A stretch of DNA of 64,000 nt from contig NC_045139.1 in the NCBI RefSeq assembly GCF_008831285.2, positions 26,642,412 through 26,706,411 on the forward strand, in the 5' to 3' direction. Origin of the DNA: Nymphaea colorata. Its lineage: Eukaryota > Streptophyta > Magnoliopsida > Nymphaeales > Nymphaeaceae. Below are positions 1 to 9,119 of the stretch, in pieces; the stretch's first letter is position 1; each line of letters begins with the position of its first letter. Position numbers and translations under genes: made by a program. Under the pieces are notes generated by a model that was given only the letters and a program-made list of their open reading frames with translations, was not told where the DNA came from and did no database searches.

Positions 1-1166
1 AAGACCAGAAGAATAAGTCATCAGAAAAGAACTAAATAAGAATAAATCGGAGCAAATCAGAAAGAAACTGAAACTTCAAGGAGCAAGCCATGCCTGTAGT
101 ATATGAAATTAAGTAGAGCACTGATGTAACAGACCATCTTTGCTGATTCTGGCTTGAAGATGTCCTTCAAAGAGAAATCAGCAGCCCCAGCTGCCGAAAT
201 AATGTCCTTTATCTTACAATATAAATTGATTACCCCAATTGATTCCTCATGGTTATTTGGATTCTCCAACTGCTCGAGCCCACTAAATGCAGCCTGCCTT
301 GGGTCATCCCTGACAGAGGTTGATCATAGAAAACCAAAACAAAGAGAAACTCAGCAGTAAGCACAAATCATCACCTAGAAAATGAATTCAAGAAGAATCC
401 ACATATCCAATAGCATGGGATGAAGTGGCATATCTCATTGCGTGATACGGTGAAAGTGTGAAACATAACAGATTTTCCTGTTCTACCTAGAGTAGATCCT
501 TCCAAATATCATCCTGCATAAGCTCAGTAATCATATGTGTAATGAGCCGGGAAGGAAAAATACAAGAATACATGGCAATTGGCGCCAAAGAGTTTTTCCT
601 TTATTAATGTGATTTCTATCTTCAAATAGCCTCCAGAAAAGTAACTTCTGACCAGATAGTCACCAGTCATCAAAATCACTCAACGATTTCAAAATGATAG
701 GAACAAGAAACCCAATTTCCTCCTACAAATCATAACCACCCGAGCATGTGGGTATAAACAAAAACTTTAGAATTCAAACCAAAAAGATGGAAATTCGCCC
801 CACAGGGACTTCATCCAACTTATGAGCAACTCGTGAATGAAAACCAGTTGATGAGAGGACTCCTTCTTGGGCCTAGATAAAGAGAGGGGAAAATCACAAG
901 CATTTGACGATAATGTATAGTTTTTAGTTGAAAGGAAACCTAGGAATGATGCAAAAGGAACGTAAGAAAAGGAGGTGGTGAAGAGAGAGAGAGAGAGAGA
1001 ACCCCAAGAGATCGATGTAGGTGAGGGCGGAGCTATATATGACAACGGCGAGATCAGGAGTGGGAGCGGCGAGCATCTCCTCGCTAACATTCGCGATCTC
1101 CAGATTGCTGAGAGCGACGGCCACCTCCTTCGCACTCAGAATCGGGAACGAGTACGGTGGCGACAT
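1..1166 (-). CDS. NUF2: NUF2-like kinetochore protein, 5' exons only (gene continues past the left edge)
   Basis: NUF2 is a coiled-coil subunit of the NDC80 outer-kinetochore complex that helps attach spindle microtubules. The start codon is at 1164-1166. Exon 1 (1003-1166) encodes a calponin-homology-like N-terminus with the family pattern FPxLS..E, then IANVSEEML, PTPDL and YIDLLG. It ends at a weak donor (GGG|GTTCTC), and the intron opens with a CT tract. Exon 2 starts at 309 after a CAG acceptor and continues in frame as DDPRQAAFSGLEQLENPNNH, then LYCKIKD, FKPESAKMVCYISALLNFIYYR. The exon 1/exon 2 junction keeps the frame (GG+G = Gly). Exon 2 probably ends near 94, where CAG|GCATGG would be a GC donor; otherwise the frame runs to a TGA near 57. 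The coiled coil should lie left of position 1. Family identity rests on the order of conserved NUF2 blocks. The start is the first ATG in the conserved frame. A hAT transposon lies about 850 bp upstream. Confidence 0.78.
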
Positions 1167-2012
1167 ATTCTCCCACGTTTCTTCTCCTCCTCCTCCTTCT
1201 CCTTGATCTTGTTTCCCCTCCGGTTTTTCCCGTCAATGCTGCTGTTGCGGACTTCAATCGCACTCATCAACATGGTAAGACCTTGACTGAAGTATGCATA
1301 ATTCGACTCAGGCACGACTGTTAACACAAAGGAGAGAAACATATACACCTGATATTAGTTGGACAAAGCCAGCACATCGCTTATGGCTGGAGAAAATGAG
1401 CACATCCGACCATGGTCCATGTCAGTGGGGAGCAGCCACACCTTCGTGAAGGTGCATGAAAATTCTATTGAGGAATTCGCCTATCATCTTCCAAAGAAAC
1501 TGACACAAAAAAATGAAAGGCACAACTTCTTGCCGCAGAATCTTATAATAAAACAAAATATCACTAACAAAAACTGAGCAGACCCAACGAATCCTTTGCA
1601 CATATACTTTTGACATCCGTTGGTTCCCCTCTCTTGTCTAAAGATGCTCCAAAGTCCAAATTCGTTGACATACAGTATCTTGCAGCAATGTGCAGAACCC
1701 CTAAATGCATCGATGCGAAAGGGCTTCAACAGAAACCCCCTGTACATATACCGATGAACGAGAGAGAGAGACAGAGAGAGATGGGAAATGGACCAAACCT
1801 GGATAGGAGCTGGTTTCAGCAACATTGAAGATGGTCCGTCGGGAGCTGATCTCGCCGGGCGGGTAGCCAGAACGGAGGGCGCCGGCGATAAGCAGAGAGT
1901 GCCAGAGAGTAGAGGGCCAAGGGGAGAGAGAATAGCCGGAGAGCAGAGGTCGAGAGGGGAAGAAGAGAGCAGAAGTTGAGAGGAAGAGGAAAAGAAGCAG
2001 GGGTCCACGCCT
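1167..2012. other. upstream region of NUF2, no gene recognised
   Basis: This stretch between the NUF2 start and the hAT insertion presumably holds the promoter and 5' UTR. It contains purine- and pyrimidine-rich tracts, including GA repeats near 1757-1782 and 1920-1980. No TATA box or coding region can be supported. Open frames here are low-complexity Ser/Leu/Pro translations of the CT tracts. Confidence 0.4.
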
Positions 2013-2020
2013 GTTGGGAG
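2013..2020. repeat. left target-site duplication of the hAT element (GTTGGGAG)
   Basis: Eight bases directly before the left terminal repeat, identical to 7393-7400 directly after the right terminal repeat. Confidence 0.93.
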
Positions 2021-2030
2021 TAGGCCTGGG

Positions 2031-2258
2031 CAACGGGCCGGGCCGGGCCGGCCCGGCCCGTTTATTTGATGTCGTTAATGACCCGCTAGTGGATCGGGTC
2101 GGCCCGCTACCCGACCCGATTATTACCGGGCCGGGCCGGGCCGGGTACCGGGCCAGGTCATCCATGTCTGAAGCCCGGCCCGACCCGTTTTGTTAACTGC
2201 CGGGCCGGGTCGGGCCGGGTCGGGTCGGGCCGGGTCGGGCCGGGCCGGGTCGGGTCTG
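2031..2258. repeat. left subterminal GC-rich array of the hAT element
   Basis: Short overlapping units of GGGCCGGGCCGGGTCGGGCC type follow the terminal repeat in both orientations, with several CCCGGCCCG palindromes. In hAT elements such subterminal motifs are where transposase binds. The block contrasts sharply with the AT-rich surroundings and is rich in CpG. Confidence 0.85.
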
Positions 2259-3394
2259 TTTGGTTTTTAAAAGTAAGCGTTATTTACTTAAATGCCAAAA
2301 TTGTCAAGTTGCATGGACATATGCTTCCTAACAATGGATTAAGTCAATCCTAATTTGTATTGTATCCATTTTGTTTAGTATCTGTAATTAAACAAAAGCA
2401 TCATAACACCAATTTGCCTCTTGACAACTCTGATCGGGTTGGGCATCAATCAACACAGGAAAGAAGAAAGACAAGCAAGGCATTTGACATAGAAACCCTG
2501 ACGTTCAAACAAAGTGACATTCTCATTCATTAACCAAGTGTCTCCACTATGAGTCACTAACCAATTGTCTCCATCGGAGCATATCCCCAATGTGAGTCAC
2601 GCATTACAGTCCTTTCAAACAGTCTCCTCATTTCTAAAATCAACTTGAAGAAACTGCAAGAAATAACAAAGTGGCAAAATCATTCAATGGATGACAGAGT
2701 CATATCACCACAACACATCAAAGAGAGATCATGGTTATGTTTTGCATCTAAGTGGAAGGAAGAACCTGCACACCATTGAGCTGTTTTCTTTTGTATAATG
2801 TTGTCATTACCACTATATGGATGAGAAGCATTAACCTCAAGCATTGCATTGTCAAGCATTTTCTCATACATCAAAGTTAAACATAAAGAACGACAGAAAC
2901 TGAATCTACAATTAGAACTCAAAAAAGAATGATAGCTTCAATAGGGAGTTCATGGTTGTAGTTCCTTACAACAGCAACTACAAAATCATTTGACAAAGGT
3001 TTTGTTGGAACAAGAACCGGCTTCCAAAAAATGTCAAAGCAACATCCAAATAGCAAAGCCTAAACTAATGCCACATGAAAATCAAAGTAAACATCTTCAA
3101 AGTCCATCAACAACCTGCATATGAAAATCAAAGTAAATGTCTTCAAAGTCCATCAGCAACCTTGAAATGTCCATCTACAATATAACACGAAAAAAAAAAT
3201 GTTAATAAAAACTAACAGGTGCTTGCCTGCATGGAATAATAAGAATGCATTAAAAATTACCGTGATAATCATGCATTTGATTAACTTTCCTCGTTTGAAT
3301 GGTGCTCTACATCATGAAAACTGTAACACATGTTAATTTAAGCACACTAGTATGTTAACCACTAAAATAAATTACAAAATGGATTATGAACATC
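2259..3394. other. interior 3' part of the hAT element, no gene
   Basis: AT-rich DNA between the left subterminal array and the transposase stop codon, presumably its 3' flank. A direct repeat of about 46 bp (ATGAAAATCAAAGTAAA...AAGTCCATC) occurs twice between 3077 and 3165. No coding region is supported. Confidence 0.5.
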
Positions 3395-5365
3395 TTACCT
3401 TTCACCCAAGTTGTGTGCATCACGAATCCAACTCTGTGTGCATATCAATGATTCAACATTTTCAGGCGTAGTTGAGCATCGATAATCATTAATAATTCTT
3501 CCTGCTATACTGAATGCAGATTCTGAAGCAACTGTAGATACAGGAATGGCTAATATATCTCGAGCCATCCTTGCTACAATTTTATATTTACTTTCATTTG
3601 TCTTCCACCAAGATAATATGTTGAAGTCCGCATTATGTGCAATTTCTTCCATTGGATCCATCAAATATTTGTCCAGATCTGTGTGAGCCACTACAGGAGA
3701 AACAGAGCTGAAGTATGCTTTGAACCCACATCTAGCCACACTTCTATACTCTTCTGTTGCAATCTTGGTACTAGTGTATGCATTGTCCCTTTGCATATTA
3801 CTTTTGTCATTATCATCATATATGTTTTTGTATTCAACATACAAATCATGAAGGATCTTCTCTACAACTTCATATTTTACCATTGCATCTGGTTTATCCA
3901 AATCATCAAGCAAATACTTCAGGTATGACAACTTGAACCTAGGATCCAAAACAACTGCAATTGCAAAGAGAATATTGTAGCTCTTGAAGTATTTGTCAAA
4001 TTTTTCTTGCATTTTGCAAGTCAATGCCCTCATATGCTCATTTGATGTTCCACGATGCCTACGCAAATGATGGTAAATTGATAAAACTTCTTCAAAAACA
4101 AGATTAGATGTTACCTGCTTAGAGGTAGAGAATAGATTTGTTGCATCATAAAATACCTTTAAGAACTGACATAAATCATATGCATGAGACCACTCATCCT
4201 CAGAAGGCAAACATGCATAACTAGGATCACACGATGCCAAATGTTGAAAGACATCTCTGAATAACAATGCATCTCTCAACATTATAAATGTAGAATTCCA
4301 TCGAGTAGGAACATCATAGTTTAAACTTTTTTTCTCATCCAAACCCATTGCCTTTACACATTGCTTGAAAGCATGTAGTCGTTTTGGTGATCCCTTTACA
4401 TATTTAACACTGTCACGAATTTTAGAAATTGTATCAACCATATCATTCATACCATCTTGAACCATAAGGTTTATAATATGTGCACCACAACGAATATGAA
4501 AGTATTCCCCTCTCAATGGAAATGACATATTATTTTTTCTTTCTAAGGTCCTTCTTAGTAAACTGATCCCACTATCATTTGCTGAACAGTTATCAGCAGT
4601 AATAGAAAACAACTTAGCTTGTATGTCCCACTTAGTAGTAATGCACTCTGATAAAATGTCACTTATACAAATTGCATTATGTGGTGGAGGCACATGTATA
4701 AAACTAAGTATATGAGAGTGCAATTGCCAATCTGTATCAATATATTGGGCTGTCAAACATAAATATCCTAACGTCTGTTGTGATGACCACATGTCAAACG
4801 TCAATGAAACCCGCTGCACATGGTTACTTAAGACTCCTTGATATCGCATTTTTTCAGTCTTGAACATTGACTGAACCTCTTTTGTAAGTGTTTTTCTAGA
4901 AAATGGAATAAATCTTGGATTGCAAGCCTTTAGAAGATCATTGTGATATTCATATTCAGCAAAACTAAAAGGAAGTCCATGCATGATTGTACACTTAGCC
5001 ATACATTTTCTTATGGCCTCCATATCAAATTTGTGTAGACATAAAGAAGCTGCACCAGAATCATTAATTCCAACTGACAAAGTTCTTTGTTTTCCATGAG
5101 CAATTTGTCTTTTGGCACATGTATCTCTATGTCGTTTCAAGTGGCTCGTACCATTAGAACTATGTCCGCCTAATCGTTCTCCACAATGGTTGCATTTTGC
5201 AAACTTGTTTCCCTTATACTGTACTAATGTGAAGTCATTCCATACAACTGAAGTTCTTTTTCTCTTGGATTCAACTTCCTTTTCAGTAGATGAAAAAGAT
5301 TCATTTTCCTCTATATTTGTCAATGTCGTCGGACAGTATTCATCATTCCCAACGCTAGAAGACAT
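3395..5365 (-). CDS. hAT transposase (BED zinc finger, RICESLEEPER-type), 656 aa
   Basis: A nuclear DNA transposase expected to bind the element's ends and cut and paste it. Residues ~38-85 form a BED zinc finger with C58, C61, H75 and H79. The RNase H-like core follows, with LTFDMWSS (D191) and ITADNCSAND (D258) as the likely first two acidic catalytic residues. The C-terminal hAT dimerisation region carries the WW pair (~586), IPVSTVASESAFSIAG with probable catalytic Glu ~615, and ENVESLICTQSW. The length is typical of plant hAT transposases. The frame is open from the first ATG to the stop, with no visible lesion and all expected motifs. Matching terminal repeats and the 8-bp duplication argue against a domesticated host gene. 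Any 5' introns would lie in 5366-7200. Confidence 0.93.
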   Translation of the reverse strand: MSSSVGNDEYCPTTLTNIEENESFSSTEKEVESKRKRTSVVWNDFTLVQYKGNKFAKCNHCGERLGGHSSNGTSHLKRHRDTCAKRQIAHGKQRTLSVGINDSGAASLCLHKFDMEAIRKCMAKCTIMHGLPFSFAEYEYHNDLLKACNPRFIPFSRKTLTKEVQSMFKTEKMRYQGVLSNHVQRVSLTFDMWSSQQTLGYLCLTAQYIDTDWQLHSHILSFIHVPPPHNAICISDILSECITTKWDIQAKLFSITADNCSANDSGISLLRRTLERKNNMSFPLRGEYFHIRCGAHIINLMVQDGMNDMVDTISKIRDSVKYVKGSPKRLHAFKQCVKAMGLDEKKSLNYDVPTRWNSTFIMLRDALLFRDVFQHLASCDPSYACLPSEDEWSHAYDLCQFLKVFYDATNLFSTSKQVTSNLVFEEVLSIYHHLRRHRGTSNEHMRALTCKMQEKFDKYFKSYNILFAIAVVLDPRFKLSYLKYLLDDLDKPDAMVKYEVVEKILHDLYVEYKNIYDDNDKSNMQRDNAYTSTKIATEEYRSVARCGFKAYFSSVSPVVAHTDLDKYLMDPMEEIAHNADFNILSWWKTNESKYKIVARMARDILAIPVSTVASESAFSIAGRIINDYRCSTTPENVESLICTQSWIRDAHNLGER

Positions 5366-5715
5366 AATTTACCAGTTGAATAGAATTCAAACAACCTAAA
5401 CACATGAAACGATTCAACTCTTGAGCTAAAGAAAAGACATAAAACAAGATGAATATCCATCAGAGATTAAGGAATACCCACAACAGTTAAGATCACATGT
5501 GGCGAATGTACTAGGAGGGAGGACGTTGGTGTGTAAGTTATTGCAACTTATGTTTTGATAAATCCACCTACATAAGCCACAAAATTTGAAGTTTACTTTC
5601 TTTCCACCTTTTGAGTGGGTAAAATGGTATTATGCATATCACCTATTGTGAAGTAAATTATTTAAAACAATAAGCAATAGCACTACATTGAAAAGCCATG
5701 ACACAAAATGCGGAC

Positions 5716-5780
5716 CTCGTTTGTTGCTAAACGAGCTTTTTCTTTGGAGATTTCTTCAAACTTTCCTTGCAACTCAAGTA
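5716..5780 (-). other. exon-like coding block D inside the hAT element
   Basis: A 65-nt minus-strand block after a strong acceptor (TTTTGCAG) encodes LELQGKFEEISKEKARLATN and ends at GAG|GTCCGC. It is glutamate/lysine-rich and coiled-coil-like. Starting at the alternative AG inside CTTGAG would put it in frame with block C. It lies about 350 bp upstream of the transposase start. Confidence 0.35.
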
Positions 5781-6192
5781 CTGCAAAACAAAACATAAAA
5801 AAAAAAAAAAGAATAAGGCCTTTGTCTATTCACCAAGAGATTCACCGAGAAAAGATTAGCAATATCACCGAAAAGGGAACAATGACACTAACAATGAGAG
5901 CAAATGATAAAAAGTCTAGCAACATGAAGCAAATAGCATAGGAAGTAAATGCCTACTAGAAAGAAGATTTGTTCAAACAAATTCCAGGGCCAAGAATGCT
6001 TCACGATCTGTACAGGGCATCTATGATTCTTTCTTTCTTTGGTAAGGAGGGTGTAGCTTGGCGAAGTTTTCTCTTACATTGCATATGACCACGATAACAA
6101 TATGCCAAGAGACTATAGCATTTCATTTTCATTTATAAAACTTAAGTTGTGGAAGTTAGGCTTTGCATAAAAAAGGAAAGGAAAAACGTCCT

Positions 6193-6270
6193 TATCATTG
6201 GTATTAACTCATACCATATGTAACAGCTGATTTTCCAAGCCCTTAAGTTTTGCTGAGGCTTTTAGCTCAC
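6193..6270 (-). other. exon-like coding block C inside the hAT element
   Basis: A minus-strand stretch encodes ELKASAKLKGLENQLLHM and runs straight into a good donor (ATG|GTATGAG). The peptide is heptad-like and charged. The upstream acceptor is uncertain: two AG dinucleotides are possible. It lies between block A and block D and may come from the same captured coiled-coil gene. Confidence 0.3.
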
Positions 6271-6756
6271 GTCAATGAAGTAATTATAAGTTTATAACCA
6301 TATATTGACAAGCAAGAAAGGAGGTCAGCCATATTCACATAAATACTAACGGCCGGCCAGCAGCTGCCAGTAAAAGTATGAATCCTTACTGAAGTTTTAA
6401 CACTTACAGCAAGACCTGTGGTGATGATAAGCAGGTTCAGCAAGATGACATTCATGATAAAGAAGCAATTTCCACAAAATGGCAATAAGAAAGCTGCTTG
6501 TTCCTTTTAGTTACTGTACTTTAAGTTTAAATTAACATGACAGACGAACTGATTTTTCAGATACTGCAAGTGGGTGTAAATGCACATGGCATGCTATTGC
6601 TACCTAAACACCGGGTATCAGAAGAAAAGCAAACGGCAGATAATGTTATGCTGAAAAACCCAAAAAAATGTAAAAGCAACATTATAAATGCATCAAAGGA
6701 GCGAGCAAGCATGATAACAAGAAGAAGCACCAGCATAGAAGAACGAAATGTATTAC

Positions 6757-6863
6757 CTTACAAAGTCTTCCTTCTTTTCAACAAGGCGAAGGAGGTGCTT
6801 TTCTTTATTGGAAATCTGTTTATCGCTTCCTCCCTTAAGAGCAAGAGCAGTGTTTGAATATGA
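6757..6863 (-). other. exon-like coding block A inside the hAT element (possible captured gene)
   Basis: A 107-nt minus-strand block is bordered by an acceptor (TTTCTAG) and a donor (AAG|GTAATA). It is open in one frame and encodes a charged peptide including KGGSDKQISNKEKHLLRL and VEKKEDFV. The composition is protein-like rather than random AT-rich DNA. It does not belong to the known architecture of a hAT transposase. I cannot name a parent gene, and joining it directly to the next visible block does not keep a frame, so exons may be missing. Confidence 0.35.
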
Positions 6864-7203
6864 CTAGAAACGAGAAAAAACAAAGGAAAGAAAGAATCGC
6901 AATCGCAAGTAAGTATTTGGGGGAGGGTGAAGCACCGACTAATGTAAAAGAAGATTCGAAGAGGAGAGAAGAGAAAGGGGGAAGAAAGCTAGGCACGTTA
7001 TGATGAAAGCAAGCGTGAATAGGCACAGTGTGCAGCTTACTGTTCAGTGTTCACGTTATGATGAAAGCAAGCAATGACGGTGACGGACCAGCACTGCGAC
7101 GGCGACGAACGGTGGTCGGTGGATAGGCACGGTGACTGTGAGCAGCGCAGGCAAAAGGGAAGAGAATTAGCAAATAGCAAATTGCAATTAGGGCGAGAGT
7201 TAG

Positions 7204-7392
7204 ACTCGACCTAAGCACAACCGGGTCCCAACGGGCCACATCTTAAAACAGGGACCCGGCCCGTTTTTAAGTCGGGCCGGGCCGGGCGCAACGGATGAAG
7301 GCCCGACTTTTGCAAATCGTGGCCCGGACCCGGGCCCGTGCCGGGCCGGGTACCGGGTACCCACCGGTGACCCGGCCCGTTGCCCAGGCCTG
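7204..7392. repeat. right subterminal GC-rich array of the hAT element
   Basis: Inverted counterpart of the left array, made of CCCGGCCCG, GGGCCGGGCC and ACCGGGTAC units ending at the right terminal repeat. Being at the 5' side of the transposase gene, it may overlap the transposase promoter (inference). Confidence 0.85.
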
Positions 7393-7400
7393 GTTGGGAG
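7393..7400. repeat. right target-site duplication of the hAT element (GTTGGGAG)
   Basis: Identical partner of 2013-2020. Removing the element and one copy gives an uninterrupted ancestral sequence. Confidence 0.93.
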
Positions 7401-8068
7401 GGGAAAGACTTCATTCAGATTGGATCAAGCGGAGACGGAAGAGGCGGGAAAAAGCGAACCGGGGGAAACAGATCCGAACCGCATTGGTTATCGATCTCGG
7501 TTCTGCCGTCGAATCGGTTTTCGGTTCCAGGTACGTTTTGCGGTTGTGAACGGACCTACAACGAATCTAGATAGGTGACCCGACCCATTTAATCTGAAAG
7601 TGAGCGGCTGGGACCTAGGCAAGGGCCCACCTGTTCCTGTTCTCTTCTTCTCTCCATGGGTGAGGGTCTCTAGGGATCTACAATGAACCGAGCCCACTTC
7701 TCGATCTCATCCCTTAAGTTAGATCCGAGTTTCGTTCATTTAATAAACAAGTCGAGCTTGATCTTGAGTTAAAACTCCACTTATAAAATAAGTTAGTTTC
7801 GAGTTATACTGACTCAACCTGTTTAAACTTGTCTCCGCTTGTGTCTTCTATGTTTGTTAATGTTCAGAGGCATGTCAGTAAATTTTTGCATGAATACAGC
7901 TTTTATATTGTTTCCGCTTTCATTTAAAGAACAAAAAAAATGTGAATAAAATAACATGAGCTTATCTGTTACAAACATCAAATAAGAGCAAATCATGACA
8001 CCACAGATAGTGCATGTGGTAATTCTTAGAAATTCTATTGAACTTCAATAGGGATGCCTCATAGGTCC
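7401..8068. other. intergenic, no gene recognised
   Basis: A GC-richer stretch (7401-7740) with several AACCG/CGGTT motifs passes into AT-rich DNA. It is the original right flank of the hAT insertion. Nothing is coding with confidence. Confidence 0.4.
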
Positions 8069-8404
8069 GTAATATATTAAACCGTGAATGTTATTAAATT
8101 TCGGCAACTTCCTGGTATATGAACTGGAATACAATCACTCACCATATTCTTTTGACATATTATTGTTAGTACATAAATTCAAAAGTGTAAACCTCCACCC
8201 TAATCAGCATGCTAACAAACAACTCATTTTTACTGAATGTTTTTCATCATGGCACACCATGTGGACAGGTTGATAGTGGAGCTAGTTTGTCAAGTTAAGG
8301 ATGATGATGGTAGGCACAAGCAAAGAAACCAACAATATTTATCAGTCATCAATTGCAGAAAAAATGTCAACATATTTATTGTTATATGAACAATTTTTAT
8401 AGGG
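8069..8404 (+). repeat. dispersed duplicate R1, copy 1
   Basis: This shares a long diverged similarity, same orientation, with 17870-18256. Shared blocks include GTGAATGTTATTA, AACTGGAATACA, CAACTCATTTTT..CTGAATG, GACAATGGAGCTA-like text and AAGAAACCAACATTATTTATCAG-like text. Both copies end just before a dinucleotide repeat running into (TA)n. It may be a segmental duplication or an unrecognised transposon; no ORF is conserved. Confidence 0.6.
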
Positions 8405-8423
8405 AAAAAACATTATCTTTATG

Positions 8424-8467
<44 letters not shown>
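8424..8467. repeat. (TC)n(TA)n microsatellite
   Basis: About ten TC units followed by about eleven TA units, directly after R1 copy 1. Confidence 0.9.
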
Positions 8468-8679
8468 GGAACCCTTTATTTTATTTATTTTTCTTTTTAT
8501 CTTATTTATCTGCGAGGGTCAATTTCATCTATAGTTGATACCATCAATCCTAATGAATGGAGATATGAAACAATTAGTACAATTTCTTTTCTTCTGAGAT
8601 GTTCATTGTGTGCAATAAAAATGATAACAAGTACTTCAGAAAGAGAAAAAACCCCACTGGAGAGACCTGCTACGCCAAG

Positions 8680-8926
8680 AGTTAAGGTAATGACTTCGGT
8701 CATGGCCAGCTCCCATAGTGTACATACAGTATGTACAAGGCTGGGGAACAAATTCACTGCTGTATGGCTGACTAGCAATTACTAGCGATTCCAGCTTCAT
8801 GCATGCGAGTTGCAGCTTGCAATCCGAATTGAGGACAGGTTTTTGGAGTTAGCTCACCCTTGCAGGATCGCGACCCTTTGTCCCACCCATTGTAGCACGT
8901 GTGTCGCCTATGACATAAGAGGCATG

Positions 8927-8928
<2 letters not shown>
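8680..8928 (-). pseudogene. rrn16: nuclear-integrated plastid 16S rRNA fragment (NUPT)
   Basis: The plus strand reads as the complement of the 3' third of a bacterial/plastid-type 16S rRNA. Landmarks are GTTAAGGTAATGACTTCGGT, GGCCAGCTCCCATAGTG, GTACAAGGCTGGGGAACAAA, ATTACTAGCGATTCCAGCTT, CGAGTTGCAGCTTGCAATCC and GTAGCACGTGTGTCGCC. The pattern fits plastid rather than plant mitochondrial rRNA. Most differences from the conserved sequence are C-to-T or G-to-A, many at former CpG sites, as expected for methylated, non-selected nuclear DNA. The fragment stops abruptly at a (TA)n tract near 8928. It is not a functional rRNA gene. Confidence 0.88.
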
Positions 8929-8961
<33 letters not shown>

Positions 8962-8962
8962 G
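8926..8962. repeat. (TA)n(TG)n microsatellite
   Basis: TA units followed by TG units, abutting the end of the plastid 16S fragment. Confidence 0.9.
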
Positions 8963-9119
8963 AGAGGGAGAGAGAGAAAAAACATAAAAGAACATGCATG
9001 TAAAAGGTCGTTGTAATAGTACTAGTAGCTACGCACTATGGTTTAGGCTATGGTATTATTGGCCACAACCTTTTATCTTACCCAAATAAGAAGAGGTGTC
9101 ATGGCCAAAAACTTTTGAG

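Larger units (their letters stand above)
2021..7392 (-). mobile_element. complete hAT-superfamily DNA transposon, 5372 bp, probably autonomous
   Basis: The left end reads TAGGCCTGGGCAACGGGCCG. The right end, reverse-complemented, reads CAGGCCTGGGCAACGGGCCG, so the terminal inverted repeats match over 19 of 20 bases. The flanks are a perfect 8-bp duplication, GTTGGGAG, at 2013-2020 and 7393-7400; 8 bp is diagnostic of hAT transposition. Both ends carry arrays of CCCGGCCCG/GGGTCGGGCC. One intact transposase ORF lies inside on the minus strand. Element orientation is taken from the transposase. The untouched duplication and open transposase suggest a recent insertion. The stretch between the right end and the transposase (5366-7200) is long for a 5' UTR and holds exon-like blocks, listed separately. 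Confidence 0.92.

Noticed and set aside
1484-2008. 174-codon minus frame rich in Ser, Leu and Pro
   Set aside because: Translation of CT-rich upstream DNA; no domain, no splice context, and it ends close to a transposon border.
1701-2196. Frames rich in Pro, Gly and Arg over the GC-rich block
   Set aside because: They translate the hAT subterminal array at 2031-2258.
6537-6563. A further exon-like block inside the hAT element after CTTGCAG
   Set aside because: Only 27 nt, weak donor, and joining it to block A creates an immediate stop.
7211-7549. Gly/Pro/Arg-rich frames near 7.3 kb
   Set aside because: They lie on the right subterminal array of the hAT element and change meaning on every strand.
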